From assembly GCA_965217095.1 (NCBI GenBank), contig OZ244235.1, forward strand, positions 1,612,001 through 1,676,000: a stretch of DNA of 64,000 nucleotides. Reading direction: 5' to 3'. Made by a program: the position numbers and the translations under genes. Positions 27,062-36,425 of this stretch are shown piece by piece. How positions within the stretch are numbered: position 1 is the first letter of the stretch; each line of letters begins with the position of its first letter. The DNA is from CAYNZV01 sp965217095. GTDB taxonomy: Bacteria; Latescibacterota; UBA2968; UBA8231. The notes beneath the pieces are model-generated. The model worked only from the letters and a program-made list of their open reading frames with translations. It was not told the DNA's origin and made no database searches.

Positions 27062-28269
27062 GGTCGATTGTCCGGCGGAAGCAACGCCTGTGCGCGATCT
27101 AGGATCTTATTGGCCACCTCCAGCTTACTGAGCTTGGGCAGCGAGCAGGTCTCCTCGTCACCGTCTATGATGGTGACGATGTTCGTATCTACCTCGAACC
27201 CCGCACCCTCATCGAGGAGATTGTTCAGAATCATCAAGTCGCAGTTTTTCTCATCCATCTTGCGTCGGGCTCTGGCCACGCCCCCATCCGTTTCCATGGC
27301 AAAACCAACGAGCACCTGACGCTCCTTGCGTCGACCCAGATGGGCAGCGATGTCTGTATTCTCCACCAATTCTAGGGTCAGCGGATCACCCCGCCGACGT
27401 AACTTCTGCTTCGACAACTCCCGCACGCGGAAATCTGCCACCGCAGCCGCCATGATGGCCATGTCCATCTCCGGAAACAACACCTCACTCGCAGCGAGCA
27501 TCTCCGCGGCAGAACGCACCGGGCGCGATTTGACTCCGGGAGGCAGCATGAGGGATGTGGGACCGGTTACGAGCCACACGTCCGCACCCCGGTTGACCGC
27601 CTCTCGGGCAATGGCGTACCCCATCTTGCCGCTGGAACGGTTGGAAATAAAACGCACGGGATCGATATCCTCGACCGTGGGTCCGGCCGTGACCAGCAGC
27701 TTGCGCCCCTTGAGATCGGTCTGACGTTCCCACAAACTGGTTACCTGAGCACATATATCCTCCGGTTCGGCCATGCGGCCTTTCCCCGTCTTGCCGGATG
27801 CCAGCGCACCGAACCCGGGTTCGAACGTCTGGGCTCCACGCCGGCGCAGTGACTCCAGGTTCTCCATCACCGCCGGGTGCTCGAGCATGTTCTGCTCCAT
27901 GGCGGGGGCGAGCATGAGTGGCGCCCGGGTGCTCAACGCCACGGCCGCAAGAAGATCATCAGCCTGACCCTGGGCCAGCTTGGCGATGGTATGAGCTGTG
28001 GCGGGGGCGATCAGCAACAGGTCAGCCCAGTCGGCGAGACCGACGTGAAGAACTGGAAACTCGTCTGATGGCTCGAAGGTATCCAGATAAACCCGGTGTC
28101 CGCTGAGAGCCTCGAGGGTCGTTCGAGTGACGAACTGTTGCGCGGCCGGAGTCATCACTACGCGCACATGGGAACCCCCGGCGGTAAACATGCGGATGAG
28201 AACCTGGGTTTTGTAAGCCGCAATCCCGCCGCTTATCCCGACCAGGATCTTCTTCCCGTCAAGTGCCAT
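27058..28269 (-). CDS. coaBC: Phosphopantothenoylcysteine synthetase/decarboxylase
   Basis: Bifunctional coenzyme A enzyme: FMN-dependent CoaC domain about 1-190 (GISGGIAAYKTQ, IAPATAHTIAKLAQGQADDLL, APAMEQNML) and CTP-dependent CoaB domain about 190-403 (LVTAGPTVEDIDPVRFISNR, SSGKMGYAIA, VGFAMETD). 403 residues. Start at 28269 gives MALDGKKILVG. In the CoaC substrate-clamp region the usual 'ACG..G.GRM' reads ASGKTGKGRM, so the cysteine used to reduce the enethiol intermediate appears to be Ser. It overlaps the upstream CMP-kinase-like gene by 11 bases. Confidence 0.94.
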   Translation of the reverse strand: MALDGKKILVGISGGIAAYKTQVLIRMFTAGGSHVRVVMTPAAQQFVTRTTLEALSGHRVYLDTFEPSDEFPVLHVGLADWADLLLIAPATAHTIAKLAQGQADDLLAAVALSTRAPLMLAPAMEQNMLEHPAVMENLESLRRRGAQTFEPGFGALASGKTGKGRMAEPEDICAQVTSLWERQTDLKGRKLLVTAGPTVEDIDPVRFISNRSSGKMGYAIAREAVNRGADVWLVTGPTSLMLPPGVKSRPVRSAAEMLAASEVLFPEMDMAIMAAAVADFRVRELSKQKLRRRGDPLTLELVENTDIAAHLGRRKERQVLVGFAMETDGGVARARRKMDEKNCDLMILNNLLDEGAGFEVDTNIVTIIDGDEETCSLPKLSKLEVANKILDRAQALLPPDNRP

Positions 28270-28822
28270 TGGAGCTCCGGGAACCGATTCCCGCCTGAAT
28301 CTGGTCGGCGCATTCGGATGGGTCATGCCGCCCGCTGTCGATAACCAGATGATAGATGGACAGATCCGCCAGATCGATCTGGTATGCCGTTTCATAACGA
28401 GTCGCTTCGGACTGCTCCCGCGCAACCATCTCTCGGGTGGCCAGATCCAACGCCTTCTCCTCCCGCTCGGCGACCCTGCTGGCCCGCACCTCCCGTGGCG
28501 CATCCACCCAAACCCGGTAGGCGGACAGCCGATGCCGCAATGCCATCCATCCTGTAACCCGACCCTCCAAGATAACCCCGTCGAATCTCTGTGCGCCTCT
28601 AATCATGCGCTGGTCCAATTCCCGGTCGATCTCATCGTTCGATTCTGCCCGCCGACCTAACTCCTGCAACGAAATTCCCATTTGCTCCGCCATCTGCCGG
28701 AATACATCTCCCGTATTCATGAGATTCCATTGCAGACGCGCTTCGAGTTCGCGACAGAGGGTACTGGTGCCGCTTCCTGGAAGACCGCTGACGGTGATCA
28801 TCTGTACATCACTTGTCGTCAT
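28259..28822 (-). CDS. Cytidylate-kinase-like nucleoside monophosphate kinase
   Basis: 187 residues. P-loop GLPGSGTSTL near residue 12 in a form typical of archaeal-type cytidylate kinases, NTGDVFRQMAEQMGI after it, and the lid region SRVAEREEKALDLATREM. Likely phosphorylates CMP/dCMP. It stands between yicC and coaBC, where many bacteria have gmk (guanylate kinase). Its start overlaps the yicC stop by 4 bases. Confidence 0.8.
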   Translation of the reverse strand: MTTSDVQMITVSGLPGSGTSTLCRELEARLQWNLMNTGDVFRQMAEQMGISLQELGRRAESNDEIDRELDQRMIRGAQRFDGVILEGRVTGWMALRHRLSAYRVWVDAPREVRASRVAEREEKALDLATREMVAREQSEATRYETAYQIDLADLSIYHLVIDSGRHDPSECADQIQAGIGSRSSNGT

Positions 28823-29703
28823 GCCAGGTTTTGCACCTGCTCCCGCAGGCGCTCAACCTCCTCCTTGATCTCCACTACCAGGTGAGTAACCCCGATGTCG
28901 CTGCTCTTGGAACTGATCGTGTTCGCTTCCCTATTTATTTCCTGGAGCAGGAAGTTCAACCTCCGGCCGACCTCGCCCCCATTATCCAGCGTGGCCAGAA
29001 ATTGTTGGTTGTGGCTCTCGAACCGCACGATTTCCTCTGTAATATCCGAGCGCTCGGCCACCAATACGACCTCCATTGCCAGTCGATTCTCATCGACCTC
29101 TCCGGGCCGCAGCAAGAGGTCCAGCCGTTCCCTCAAGCGGCTCTCGACCTGGTCGCGCGTTGTTGCTGCCGCTGCACGAATCTCACCTAGATTGCGATCG
29201 AGAGTGGCGATTCGATCTCTCAAGTCGCGTGTCAGCGCTACGCCCTCTTCGGAACGCATGGCGATAAGGGCGTCGAGCGCGCCGTCAACCGCCTTCGTTA
29301 CCAGTGCTTCCAAATCGGCGGGCAGGGATTCGGCTGCGGTCTTGAATAACCCCGGCAAACCGCTCACGTGCTGCAGCTCAACCTCGCCATCCACGGCACC
29401 CAGGACCTGGAGCTTCTGCAGCTGAGCGATATAGTTGCGCGCTACTTCCTCATCCAGTTGCGGCAACTGGGCCCCGCCGCGCTCGTCCTGCAGATCGATG
29501 GTGGAGTTGATCTTTCCGCGGCCGATGCGTTTCTGAATCCGCTCTTTCACTCCTCGTTCGAACTCTTGCAGCACTTGCGGGCACCGTACCTGAACATCAC
29601 AGAACCTGCTGTTTACCGAACGCAGCTCCACCCGCACAGATACCTCCGCACCTTCAGCGAGGCCGCTGCCGTACCCGGTCATGCTCGTTACCGTCGATGC
29701 CAT
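28819..29703 (-). CDS. YicC-family protein (predicted endoribonuclease)
   Basis: 294 residues. Hallmarks: SMTGYGSG at the N-terminus, RSVNSRFCDVQVR near 28, and the C-terminal GRRLNFLLQEINREANTISSKS near 252. Members affect RNA stability and stationary-phase survival. First base follows the stop of the lipoprotein gene directly; it overlaps the CMP-kinase-like gene by 4 bases. Confidence 0.94.
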   Translation of the reverse strand: MASTVTSMTGYGSGLAEGAEVSVRVELRSVNSRFCDVQVRCPQVLQEFERGVKERIQKRIGRGKINSTIDLQDERGGAQLPQLDEEVARNYIAQLQKLQVLGAVDGEVELQHVSGLPGLFKTAAESLPADLEALVTKAVDGALDALIAMRSEEGVALTRDLRDRIATLDRNLGEIRAAAATTRDQVESRLRERLDLLLRPGEVDENRLAMEVVLVAERSDITEEIVRFESHNQQFLATLDNGGEVGRRLNFLLQEINREANTISSKSSDIGVTHLVVEIKEEVERLREQVQNLA

Positions 29704-30996
29704 TCAGTTCCTCTCGCTGTTCCGCGGATGCACTGCGATATGGCGGGCGGAGGAAAATCCGCTCAGTCGAGACAGGATCTCCCCGTCCATGCTGACCTTC
29801 CAGAGCCCTATACTGGAGACGATCCATACCCGTTCATGGGTTTCATCCACGGCAATACCAACCGCACCATCCACGAGTTTCTGATGAAAAACCATGCTTC
29901 CGTCGTTCGCAAAAGCAGTTAAATCAGTATTGCCGGCCACCCAGCATTCTCCTGTTGTCCGATCCACATCCAGTGCCACTGCCGTAGCAAACGGCAGTGC
30001 GACATCAGATGTTTCACCGTCGCCGGTTAGCCGCAGCAGCCGGCTACCACCGCCGTCCAAGAGCCACGCAGTTTCGTAGCTAGTCGCAGCAAGCGCTAGG
30101 GGATCCTCCAAATCGGACCACTCCGATCGGCTCTTGTCGGCCCGCGCGTAGCGCAGCACCCTCCCCTCCTCGCGATCGAGAATCCAACACCCGCCATCGG
30201 CCGCAGCCAATACCGCCGGATCGCTAAAGCGTGCATCAACGCCATTGACGATGAGAGAGCCGTCCCCTGGCTCATCCAGCGAAAACCAGAATACGTCGAG
30301 CGTCGCCCGATCGACGACCCAGCCGACTCCGCTTGCCGAATCCAGGGCGAGAACGTCGGGCCGGACAAGAGGCGCCGACAGGGTCTGCACCTCACCGGAG
30401 GGATCGATCCGAAACAGTCCTGCGCGTCCGGCGCTCAACCAGCAGCTGCCGTCCAGGTGGTCGACATCCAATGCATCAATAAAGGGAAAGCGCCCCTGAG
30501 CAAACAGGGCATCGCGGCCATCCGGACTGATCCGCCAAACGAGACCGCTCGCCGGATCCCCGATCCAGGTGAACTCCTCCCCCGGTGTTGCCCGGCGAAC
30601 CTCGGCTCCGGAGACGGTCGGACGACCATTCCCGACAAACAGCTCGTCTTCGCCATCGACCAACAGCGCCAGCTGGTACTCATAGGTAATCTCGTTAACC
30701 AAGTGTGAATCGACAAAAGCGGATTCGGCCACCCCCAAGGGCGAGGCGGCATGAAGGAGAAATTCTTCAAAGGCGATCCGACGGTACAAGCGGACGCCAG
30801 AGACATCTCCGAAACGGCTGTAGTCCCATCTGAGTGTTACCTGCCGATCGCCGGCAATGGCCTCCAGTGGAGCTGAGACCAAGGCTGGGTTCAAGGTCTC
30901 CGGATCTAGAGGATTTCGATGCTTCCGATCAGAGCACCCGTGCCAACCGAGGATAGCGGCCAGGAGGAGGGGGAGACCAACGAGAACTCTGATCAA
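29704..30996 (-). CDS. Lipoprotein with Ig-like and beta-propeller repeats
   Basis: 430 residues. A lipobox-like signal (LLLAAILGWHGC) suggests membrane anchoring. Then a fibronectin-like segment (PLEAIAGDRQVTLRWDYS) and a run of WISPDGRD / GSCWLSAGRAGLFRID / GGCWILDREEGRVLRY-type strands that look like a Vgb/NHL-type propeller. No catalytic residues seen. Ends exactly one base before the yicC start, and its start overlaps the previous gene by 4 bases (ATGA). Confidence 0.72.
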   Translation of the reverse strand: MIRVLVGLPLLLAAILGWHGCSDRKHRNPLDPETLNPALVSAPLEAIAGDRQVTLRWDYSRFGDVSGVRLYRRIAFEEFLLHAASPLGVAESAFVDSHLVNEITYEYQLALLVDGEDELFVGNGRPTVSGAEVRRATPGEEFTWIGDPASGLVWRISPDGRDALFAQGRFPFIDALDVDHLDGSCWLSAGRAGLFRIDPSGEVQTLSAPLVRPDVLALDSASGVGWVVDRATLDVFWFSLDEPGDGSLIVNGVDARFSDPAVLAAADGGCWILDREEGRVLRYARADKSRSEWSDLEDPLALAATSYETAWLLDGGGSRLLRLTGDGETSDVALPFATAVALDVDRTTGECWVAGNTDLTAFANDGSMVFHQKLVDGAVGIAVDETHERVWIVSSIGLWKVSMDGEILSRLSGFSSARHIAVHPRNSERN

Positions 30997-31436
30997 GGGC
31001 TTTTGTCCTCCGGAACGAATACGGCGAAGTAAATGGTGATCGCAAGACCGGCCTCCATCCCGAGGAATGCGGCTCCTGCAATCCGATCGTACCGCTCCGC
31101 CCGTTGAAACAGCTTTCGTTGGCGCTGCACACTGGCCGCAGCCAGGTACGCCTCATACGCTTCGTCGGCCTCGCGTTTGCTCCAATACGCCACCAATCCC
31201 GATCCAACCGCAAGGAAGGCGGAGGCGTAAAGCCTACCGACGCGGCGTCGATCTCCCTCCCGGGTGCTGCGGTCGCCCGCTTTTGCGTCAAGAGTGTGTA
31301 TGACAAGAGGGGCCGCGACGTCGACGCGGGGAAAAGCGTGTGAGAGGTTTATTGAATCTGCGCCGGATTGCGAGGCGCCCACGATGAGGGCGAGGGCGGC
31401 GCAGACCAGCCGCACGCTACTGCTTGGTGAATCCAT
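30993..31436 (-). CDS. Small predicted membrane protein
   Basis: 147 residues. Signal-like N-terminus (RLVCAALALIVGASQSGA) and two later hydrophobic stretches (YASAFLAVGSGLVAYW and AAFLGMEAGLAITIYFAVFV) separated by a charged, helical segment (KREADEAYEAYLAAASVQRQ). It resembles small DUF5683-like membrane proteins in layout only. Start at 31436 overlaps the end of the PQQ-like gene; the stop overlaps the next start by 4 bases. Confidence 0.6.
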   Translation of the reverse strand: MDSPSSSVRLVCAALALIVGASQSGADSINLSHAFPRVDVAAPLVIHTLDAKAGDRSTREGDRRRVGRLYASAFLAVGSGLVAYWSKREADEAYEAYLAAASVQRQRKLFQRAERYDRIAGAAFLGMEAGLAITIYFAVFVPEDKSP

Positions 31437-32505
31437 AGAGAGTATTTTTCTCGCTGGCAACGCTGACGATCTCACGGCCGACCAGAACCGGCATGACGGC
31501 CGGACCATCCAATTTGTACTCCCATACCACTCTACCGGACTCGATTTCCAGCCCATATATATGATAGTCCGAACCGGCACAATAGACGGTCCGGTCTGTC
31601 GCCGTCGGGCCGCCGGTAAACACACCCTTGCTCTCGAACCTCCATTTAATGGCACCAGTGGAAGCATCGAGGCCGTAGACTCCGCGATCGGAGGATCCAA
31701 CGATCAAGTAACCTCTGCTCAGGGCCATGGAGCGCGTGGGCATCCCGTCGATACGTTGCTGCCAAACCAACACTCCACCGGTTGTCAGGGCGGCGATCTG
31801 CCCCTGACCACTGGCAACGAACACTATCGTATCCCCTGTGACCGGGCGGGATCGGGCACCGGCATCCAATCGATGCCTCCAGAGCACCGCGCCGTTTCCC
31901 GAATCGATCGCCACCACGCCGGACTCCGTACCGACGAATGTTATACCATTACCTGGCACGGGTGCTGTTCGCAACCGAGCGCCAACCTCGGCACGCCACA
32001 GTTCAGCTCCGTCGCCGAGCCGCAGAGACCACAAGATGCCCTCGTCCTCGCCTGCGAGTACGGTGTCGCCACGGACGCTGGGGGAAAGACAGCTGTTCAA
32101 CCTCCTAGACCAGAGACGCTTTCCACTTATTGCATGATGCGCTTGAAGCTTTGGTTTGCCGCCCAACTGAGAGAGGATGAAGACGGAGTCGGCCACGACC
32201 GGTGCCGCGCAGCAAGGAAGGTCGTATGGGCGTCGTCCGCGCAACTCGCCCGTTCTTTGGTCGAAGGCGAACAGGGAGGGTTCGGTGGTGAGTTGCAGCA
32301 AGGTGTTGCCGTGGAGCATCGCTCCACCCAGTGGAGCGCCATCCAGCTTCGCAGTCCAGGCCAGCTGCAACGGAGGATCCGCACCGTCCCTTCCCGCAAA
32401 ACCGCCCGCGGCGAGGGCAACCCCCGACTCGGTCGCCATTCGGAACGCTCGTTCCCCGCAGCCAGCAAGCCATATGCACAAAACGAGCGACAGTATTGAC
32501 GCCAT
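31417..32505 (-). CDS. PQQ-like beta-propeller lipoprotein
   Basis: 362 residues. The start at 32505 gives a clean lipoprotein signal (MASILSLVLCIWLAGC). Repeated blades such as VVAIDSGNGAVLWRHRLDAG, YGLDASTGAIKWRFES and LEIESGRVVWEYKLDG define an eight-bladed PQQ-like propeller, as in BamB. It follows the peptidase-MA/barrel gene by 16 bases; a BamB-like or surface-assembly role is possible but unproven. Confidence 0.85.
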   Translation of the reverse strand: MASILSLVLCIWLAGCGERAFRMATESGVALAAGGFAGRDGADPPLQLAWTAKLDGAPLGGAMLHGNTLLQLTTEPSLFAFDQRTGELRGRRPYDLPCCAAPVVADSVFILSQLGGKPKLQAHHAISGKRLWSRRLNSCLSPSVRGDTVLAGEDEGILWSLRLGDGAELWRAEVGARLRTAPVPGNGITFVGTESGVVAIDSGNGAVLWRHRLDAGARSRPVTGDTIVFVASGQGQIAALTTGGVLVWQQRIDGMPTRSMALSRGYLIVGSSDRGVYGLDASTGAIKWRFESKGVFTGGPTATDRTVYCAGSDYHIYGLEIESGRVVWEYKLDGPAVMPVLVGREIVSVASEKNTLYGFTKQ

Positions 32506-32521
32506 GAACACTCCGGTGCGG

Positions 32522-35341
32522 TTAGTAGTCCCAGCCGAAGAAGAAATCCCACTGTGTGTCGTTCTCGACCGACATGAAATCGGTTCTCCGAGAGGCGTCG
32601 AGGCGCAGAACGAACACACCCCCTAACGCAACTCGAGTGCCGGCACCAATACTGCCTTTGAATTCGTCGAACTCGGCTGACCAGGCGTTCCCGGCGTCGA
32701 CAAACAGCGCGCCTCGCAAAGCACTTAGTTCCATACCTCCTATCGGAAGGTCGAGACGGAGACGATGCAGCAATGGAAAACGCAATTCTGCATTGGACAG
32801 CAGCAGCTTGCTGCCCCACAACGATCTCCAGCCGTACCCGCGAAGCGTCCAGCTGCCGCCCATCGAGAACAGTTCGGGGACGTCACCATTGCTGCGGCGG
32901 GCCATCAGCCGCAGCGCCAGAGCGCTGGTGCGGGAAAAACGTAGATAGTGTCTGAGATCCCCGAAAAGGGTGACGTTGAATCGTCTGGAACTCTTGAAGT
33001 CCACCGTTTGCGCTAAGCCGGCGCTGTATCTCGTCCCTCCGAGGGGGCCTGTCGGTATCCAGAAGCTGCTGTCGTGTGTGAAGCTGATAAAGTTGGTCGC
33101 CAACCAACCCTTCAGCGGCCGTCCTTCGAAGTTGCGATCTATATCGGCGTGCCGCAGTGACAATCGGGTATCCAGACGATCGAATTTGGTGAAGGGATAG
33201 CTGATCTCCAGATTGCCGCCGACCCTCTTCTCCCGCACGAACCGCCCGAAATTGCTGCTGAAACGGTCATTCAAACGAAAGAGACTCCATGTTATATTGA
33301 CCTGCCGACCCAAATGCTGGCGGCCCAACGCCAGATTCATACCACTGAACAGATCGCTGTTGCCAGAAATGTGGGAAACGATCAGGAAAAACCGGTCGTT
33401 CCCCAGAACGTCGCTCATGCCCAGCTGGATACCCCCGGAGGTGCCGAACTCCGGATCCTGCGCGATCTGACTTTGGGCGATGTCGAGGGACAGTCTCCTC
33501 TTGTACTCTCTGGCCAGAAGACCGCCGGCGCTCAGTGACTCCAATCTCCAGGGTTCAGGATCGAGGGAAGGCTGTGTATCAGAGGGGGTGCTATCATTGG
33601 CAGCGACCTCCTGCCGATAGATGTGGAAACGTCCGCTTTCAAACCCTGAGAAAAAAACGCTGTTCCCGTCGGGAGACCACACGGGGTCGAAGAGCCCGGT
33701 GAGGGTGCGGGTCAGCCGTTGGGCAATGAACTTATCCTTGCTTGGCGACGCGCTCAGATCCAGAGAGTAGAGGTTGAACGCTCCGTCCCGGTCAGAGCTG
33801 AAGACCAGCCGTGCGCCGTCCGCGGACCAGTCTGGAGACAGATCGTTTTGGGAACCGCTTGTAAGATTGCGGACCTCGCGCGTCTCGAAGTCGTATTCGA
33901 ACAGGTTGTACAGACCTTCCCGTCCCCCGGACCAGCGGTCGGAGCTGAAGGCGATCCACCTGCCGTCGGGAGACCAGTCCGGATCCCGATCATGGAAGAT
34001 ATCGTCGGTAAGATCAGAGCATTCTCCGTTTTCGACATGCACGAGGAAGAGATCGGTATTCCCCCCTTCCCTGGCGCCGGAAAAAACGATCCTATCTGCC
34101 GTCGGCGACCAGGTCGGAGAGGTTATGGAAATGACGCCGTCGAATACCAGGCTCTTGATCTGTCTCCGGCTAGTGAGATCCCATATGTAGAGCCGGTCTC
34201 GTCCGCCGCTCTTCGCTGAAAAGGCCAGCAAGTTGCCATCGGCGGATACCGCTGGTTTGGTAGCGAGAGGATGCAGCGCCTCGAATTCTGCCGAGCGTTC
34301 TCCTTCGACCACAACTTGCGGCTCGCTCCCGTCCATGGAGACCGACGCGATTTCCGTGGCCCCTTGATGATTCCTGAAGAAGACGAGGCGGAGGTTCTCT
34401 TCGTCGCGCCCGACGATCTGCGGTTTGACGTTAAACCCGTTGCGGGTGATCGAAGTCCCCGTTTGGCTCGGTGGATCGCTGGAGGCAATCGCCGGCAGGT
34501 ACTTCTTCTCGGTACGATAGCGCCAATCCTCGTCCAATTTGCTCAGAGGATCTCCGGTGGTCAGCTCGAAGACCTCGGCGAAGCTCTCGTCGCGCCACCA
34601 GTTCTCCAGCAGGCGATTGAAAATGTCTTCTCCGTACGCCTCGGCCATATAGGCACAGATCGACTCCCCCTGCTTGTAAAGCTGAAAGGTGCCGTGGATG
34701 AGGTGGATACTCTGCAGCGGAGCCAGGCGGCGGGAGAAAAGCGCGTCTCTGACGATCATTTCCCCGTAGCTGTTCCACGAGCCAGACCAGTACTCGGCAA
34801 GACCTTCGGAGAACCACAACGGGGCAGGCCAGAAGTCGGAAATACCGTGTCGCCGACTCACCTGTTGGATCTTGTCGAAGGTGAACACGTGAACCAGTTC
34901 GTGGTGCAGGACCCTCTCAAATTCCGGGAACGAACCGCTCAATGGCAGCGCCACCCTGCCCTTCAAGAACTCGGTAAACCCGGCCACCCCCTCCGGAAGG
35001 AGATTGGGAATGACATTGGTTTGTTCGAAGTATATGTGGGAGGAATAGAGTATTAGCGGAATCCGGCGTTGCACCGTGTGGCCCAGCCGGCGTTCCAGCT
35101 CCACGTAACCAGACTCCGCCATCTGGGCGGCATATCCCGCCAGCTCAACTTCCGACTCGTAGAAGTAGATATCGAAATGCTCCGTCTGCATCTCGAGCCA
35201 GTCGAAGTGGGCGTACTGCACCTTGTTCTTGCCGAAATGATAGAACTGACCGGCGGCGGTCTCGACGAAGAGCAGGCTCGCCATGACTAGGAGTGCGATG
35301 GGAGGAACAGAGGGGATCGCGGGTTGTGCGCTTTTCCGCAA
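32522..35341 (-). CDS. Outer-membrane protein: peptidase MA, TolB-like propeller, beta-barrel
   Basis: 939 residues. Signal peptide (IALLVMASLLFVETAAGQ). A gluzincin-like peptidase MA domain has the metal motif HHELVHVF near 145 and EGLAEYWSG near 180. Residues about 310-590 hold PD40/TolB propeller repeats (WSPTADRIVFSGARE; DWSPDGRWIAFSSDR; DWSADGARLVFSSDR). The last about 300 residues are alternating strands ending in WDFFFGWDY, typical of a BamA-like outer-membrane barrel. Secreted or surface protease/translocator function is inferred from the domain order. Confidence 0.85.
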   Translation of the reverse strand: MRKSAQPAIPSVPPIALLVMASLLFVETAAGQFYHFGKNKVQYAHFDWLEMQTEHFDIYFYESEVELAGYAAQMAESGYVELERRLGHTVQRRIPLILYSSHIYFEQTNVIPNLLPEGVAGFTEFLKGRVALPLSGSFPEFERVLHHELVHVFTFDKIQQVSRRHGISDFWPAPLWFSEGLAEYWSGSWNSYGEMIVRDALFSRRLAPLQSIHLIHGTFQLYKQGESICAYMAEAYGEDIFNRLLENWWRDESFAEVFELTTGDPLSKLDEDWRYRTEKKYLPAIASSDPPSQTGTSITRNGFNVKPQIVGRDEENLRLVFFRNHQGATEIASVSMDGSEPQVVVEGERSAEFEALHPLATKPAVSADGNLLAFSAKSGGRDRLYIWDLTSRRQIKSLVFDGVISITSPTWSPTADRIVFSGAREGGNTDLFLVHVENGECSDLTDDIFHDRDPDWSPDGRWIAFSSDRWSGGREGLYNLFEYDFETREVRNLTSGSQNDLSPDWSADGARLVFSSDRDGAFNLYSLDLSASPSKDKFIAQRLTRTLTGLFDPVWSPDGNSVFFSGFESGRFHIYRQEVAANDSTPSDTQPSLDPEPWRLESLSAGGLLAREYKRRLSLDIAQSQIAQDPEFGTSGGIQLGMSDVLGNDRFFLIVSHISGNSDLFSGMNLALGRQHLGRQVNITWSLFRLNDRFSSNFGRFVREKRVGGNLEISYPFTKFDRLDTRLSLRHADIDRNFEGRPLKGWLATNFISFTHDSSFWIPTGPLGGTRYSAGLAQTVDFKSSRRFNVTLFGDLRHYLRFSRTSALALRLMARRSNGDVPELFSMGGSWTLRGYGWRSLWGSKLLLSNAELRFPLLHRLRLDLPIGGMELSALRGALFVDAGNAWSAEFDEFKGSIGAGTRVALGGVFVLRLDASRRTDFMSVENDTQWDFFFGWDY

Positions 35342-35345
35342 GATG

Positions 35346-36425
35346 CTACTTCTGTTTGAGAAAACCGCCGAACGGTTTTGTGTCAGCTGCTATCGGTCTT
35401 CGTATTTCCACTTCGCGTCCGGCGCTCAAGCCGTCGGAATAAGCGGCACTCGAGCGGACGCCGCGTCCATAGCTGGTGACTACTCGGGGATTGATGTGGC
35501 GATAGAACTGCTTGAGTCGATCATCACCTTGCCAAACCAGAGCCTGCTCCCCACACCTTTTCTGGCCCTGCTCGACCAGCTTGTGATAGAACCCTTCCAG
35601 CACCCCAGCATAATATCTTTGACGCTCCCTGTTGCCGTTCAGTTGCTGATCACACCGATACTGTTGCCATAGTCGTTCGACGAGCTGGCTTAGGTATGCA
35701 TAGACATAGGCCGCCATTTCGAGATTGGTAGGCGTGCCGTACACCTGCAGCACGGTTCCACTCTTGTCCCGCGCCGCGTCGTAGGTTTTTGCCCACAACA
35801 CCTCGACGAAAAAGAACTCGTGCAGAATCATCGCCATCCATAGTTCGAAGGAGGATCGACGTCCCTTGATCGGGCCGAGACAGCGGACCGCGAAGTTCCG
35901 ATCCCGGTCCAGCTCGACCATGTCGATGTTGTACTGGAGCAGAAGCAGCTGCGCCTTTTTTACGGCACTCTCTGCTTCGTGTTCGTTCGGGCTGGAGGTG
36001 AGTGACAGAATCTTCTTGAGCACGCGGAGCACGCGCTCGTCCTGCGCCCTCGCCTTCGAAAGGCCCGCTCCATCAGGGTCGCAGCGCAACTTACCGCAAG
36101 CCGCCGCGAAGGTCGCACCGTGTGGTTTCTCGGCAGCCGGACGCAGATACTCGTCCACGTACTGGTGCGCCATCTCGTGGCGCAACGTCTCCATGACCTC
36201 TAACCATGGCTCTCGCTCGATATGGGGGGCGGAGATGCTCAAGCGTCGGGTCCGGAGTTCCCAATGGCCCCACTCGGAGCTGGCGCCGCTCAGCGTGATG
36301 AGCGGCGGGCGGAGGGCGCCGTCTAGGTACTCCTCGTTGTAATGGAGCCACCAGACAGCAAGCTTGCGGACCCATGCGGTGTGCAGCTGCTCACGAAGCG
36401 CTTCCCCTTCGAACCGCATCCTCAA
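35346..36425 (-). CDS. SprT-like zinc peptidase with DUF2786 domain
   Basis: 359 residues. SprT-like N-terminal region with HEMAH near residue 88 (TLRHEMAHQYVDEYLRP), then a DUF2786 segment near 133-170 (LKKILSLTSSPNEHEAESAVKKAQ split across two helices) and a DUF7168-like C-terminal region. Role unknown; SprT-like domains are often protease-like. Starts with ATGA overlapping the dapF stop, so it is co-translated with dapF. Confidence 0.82.
   Translation of the reverse strand: MRMRFEGEALREQLHTAWVRKLAVWWLHYNEEYLDGALRPPLITLSGASSEWGHWELRTRRLSISAPHIEREPWLEVMETLRHEMAHQYVDEYLRPAAEKPHGATFAAACGKLRCDPDGAGLSKARAQDERVLRVLKKILSLTSSPNEHEAESAVKKAQLLLLQYNIDMVELDRDRNFAVRCLGPIKGRRSSFELWMAMILHEFFFVEVLWAKTYDAARDKSGTVLQVYGTPTNLEMAAYVYAYLSQLVERLWQQYRCDQQLNGNRERQRYYAGVLEGFYHKLVEQGQKRCGEQALVWQGDDRLKQFYRHINPRVVTSYGRGVRSSAAYSDGLSAGREVEIRRPIAADTKPFGGFLKQK

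Noticed and set aside
31264..32499. Plus-strand open frame of 411 codons over the PQQ-like gene
   Set aside because: Shadow; the opposite strand holds a clear propeller with lipobox.
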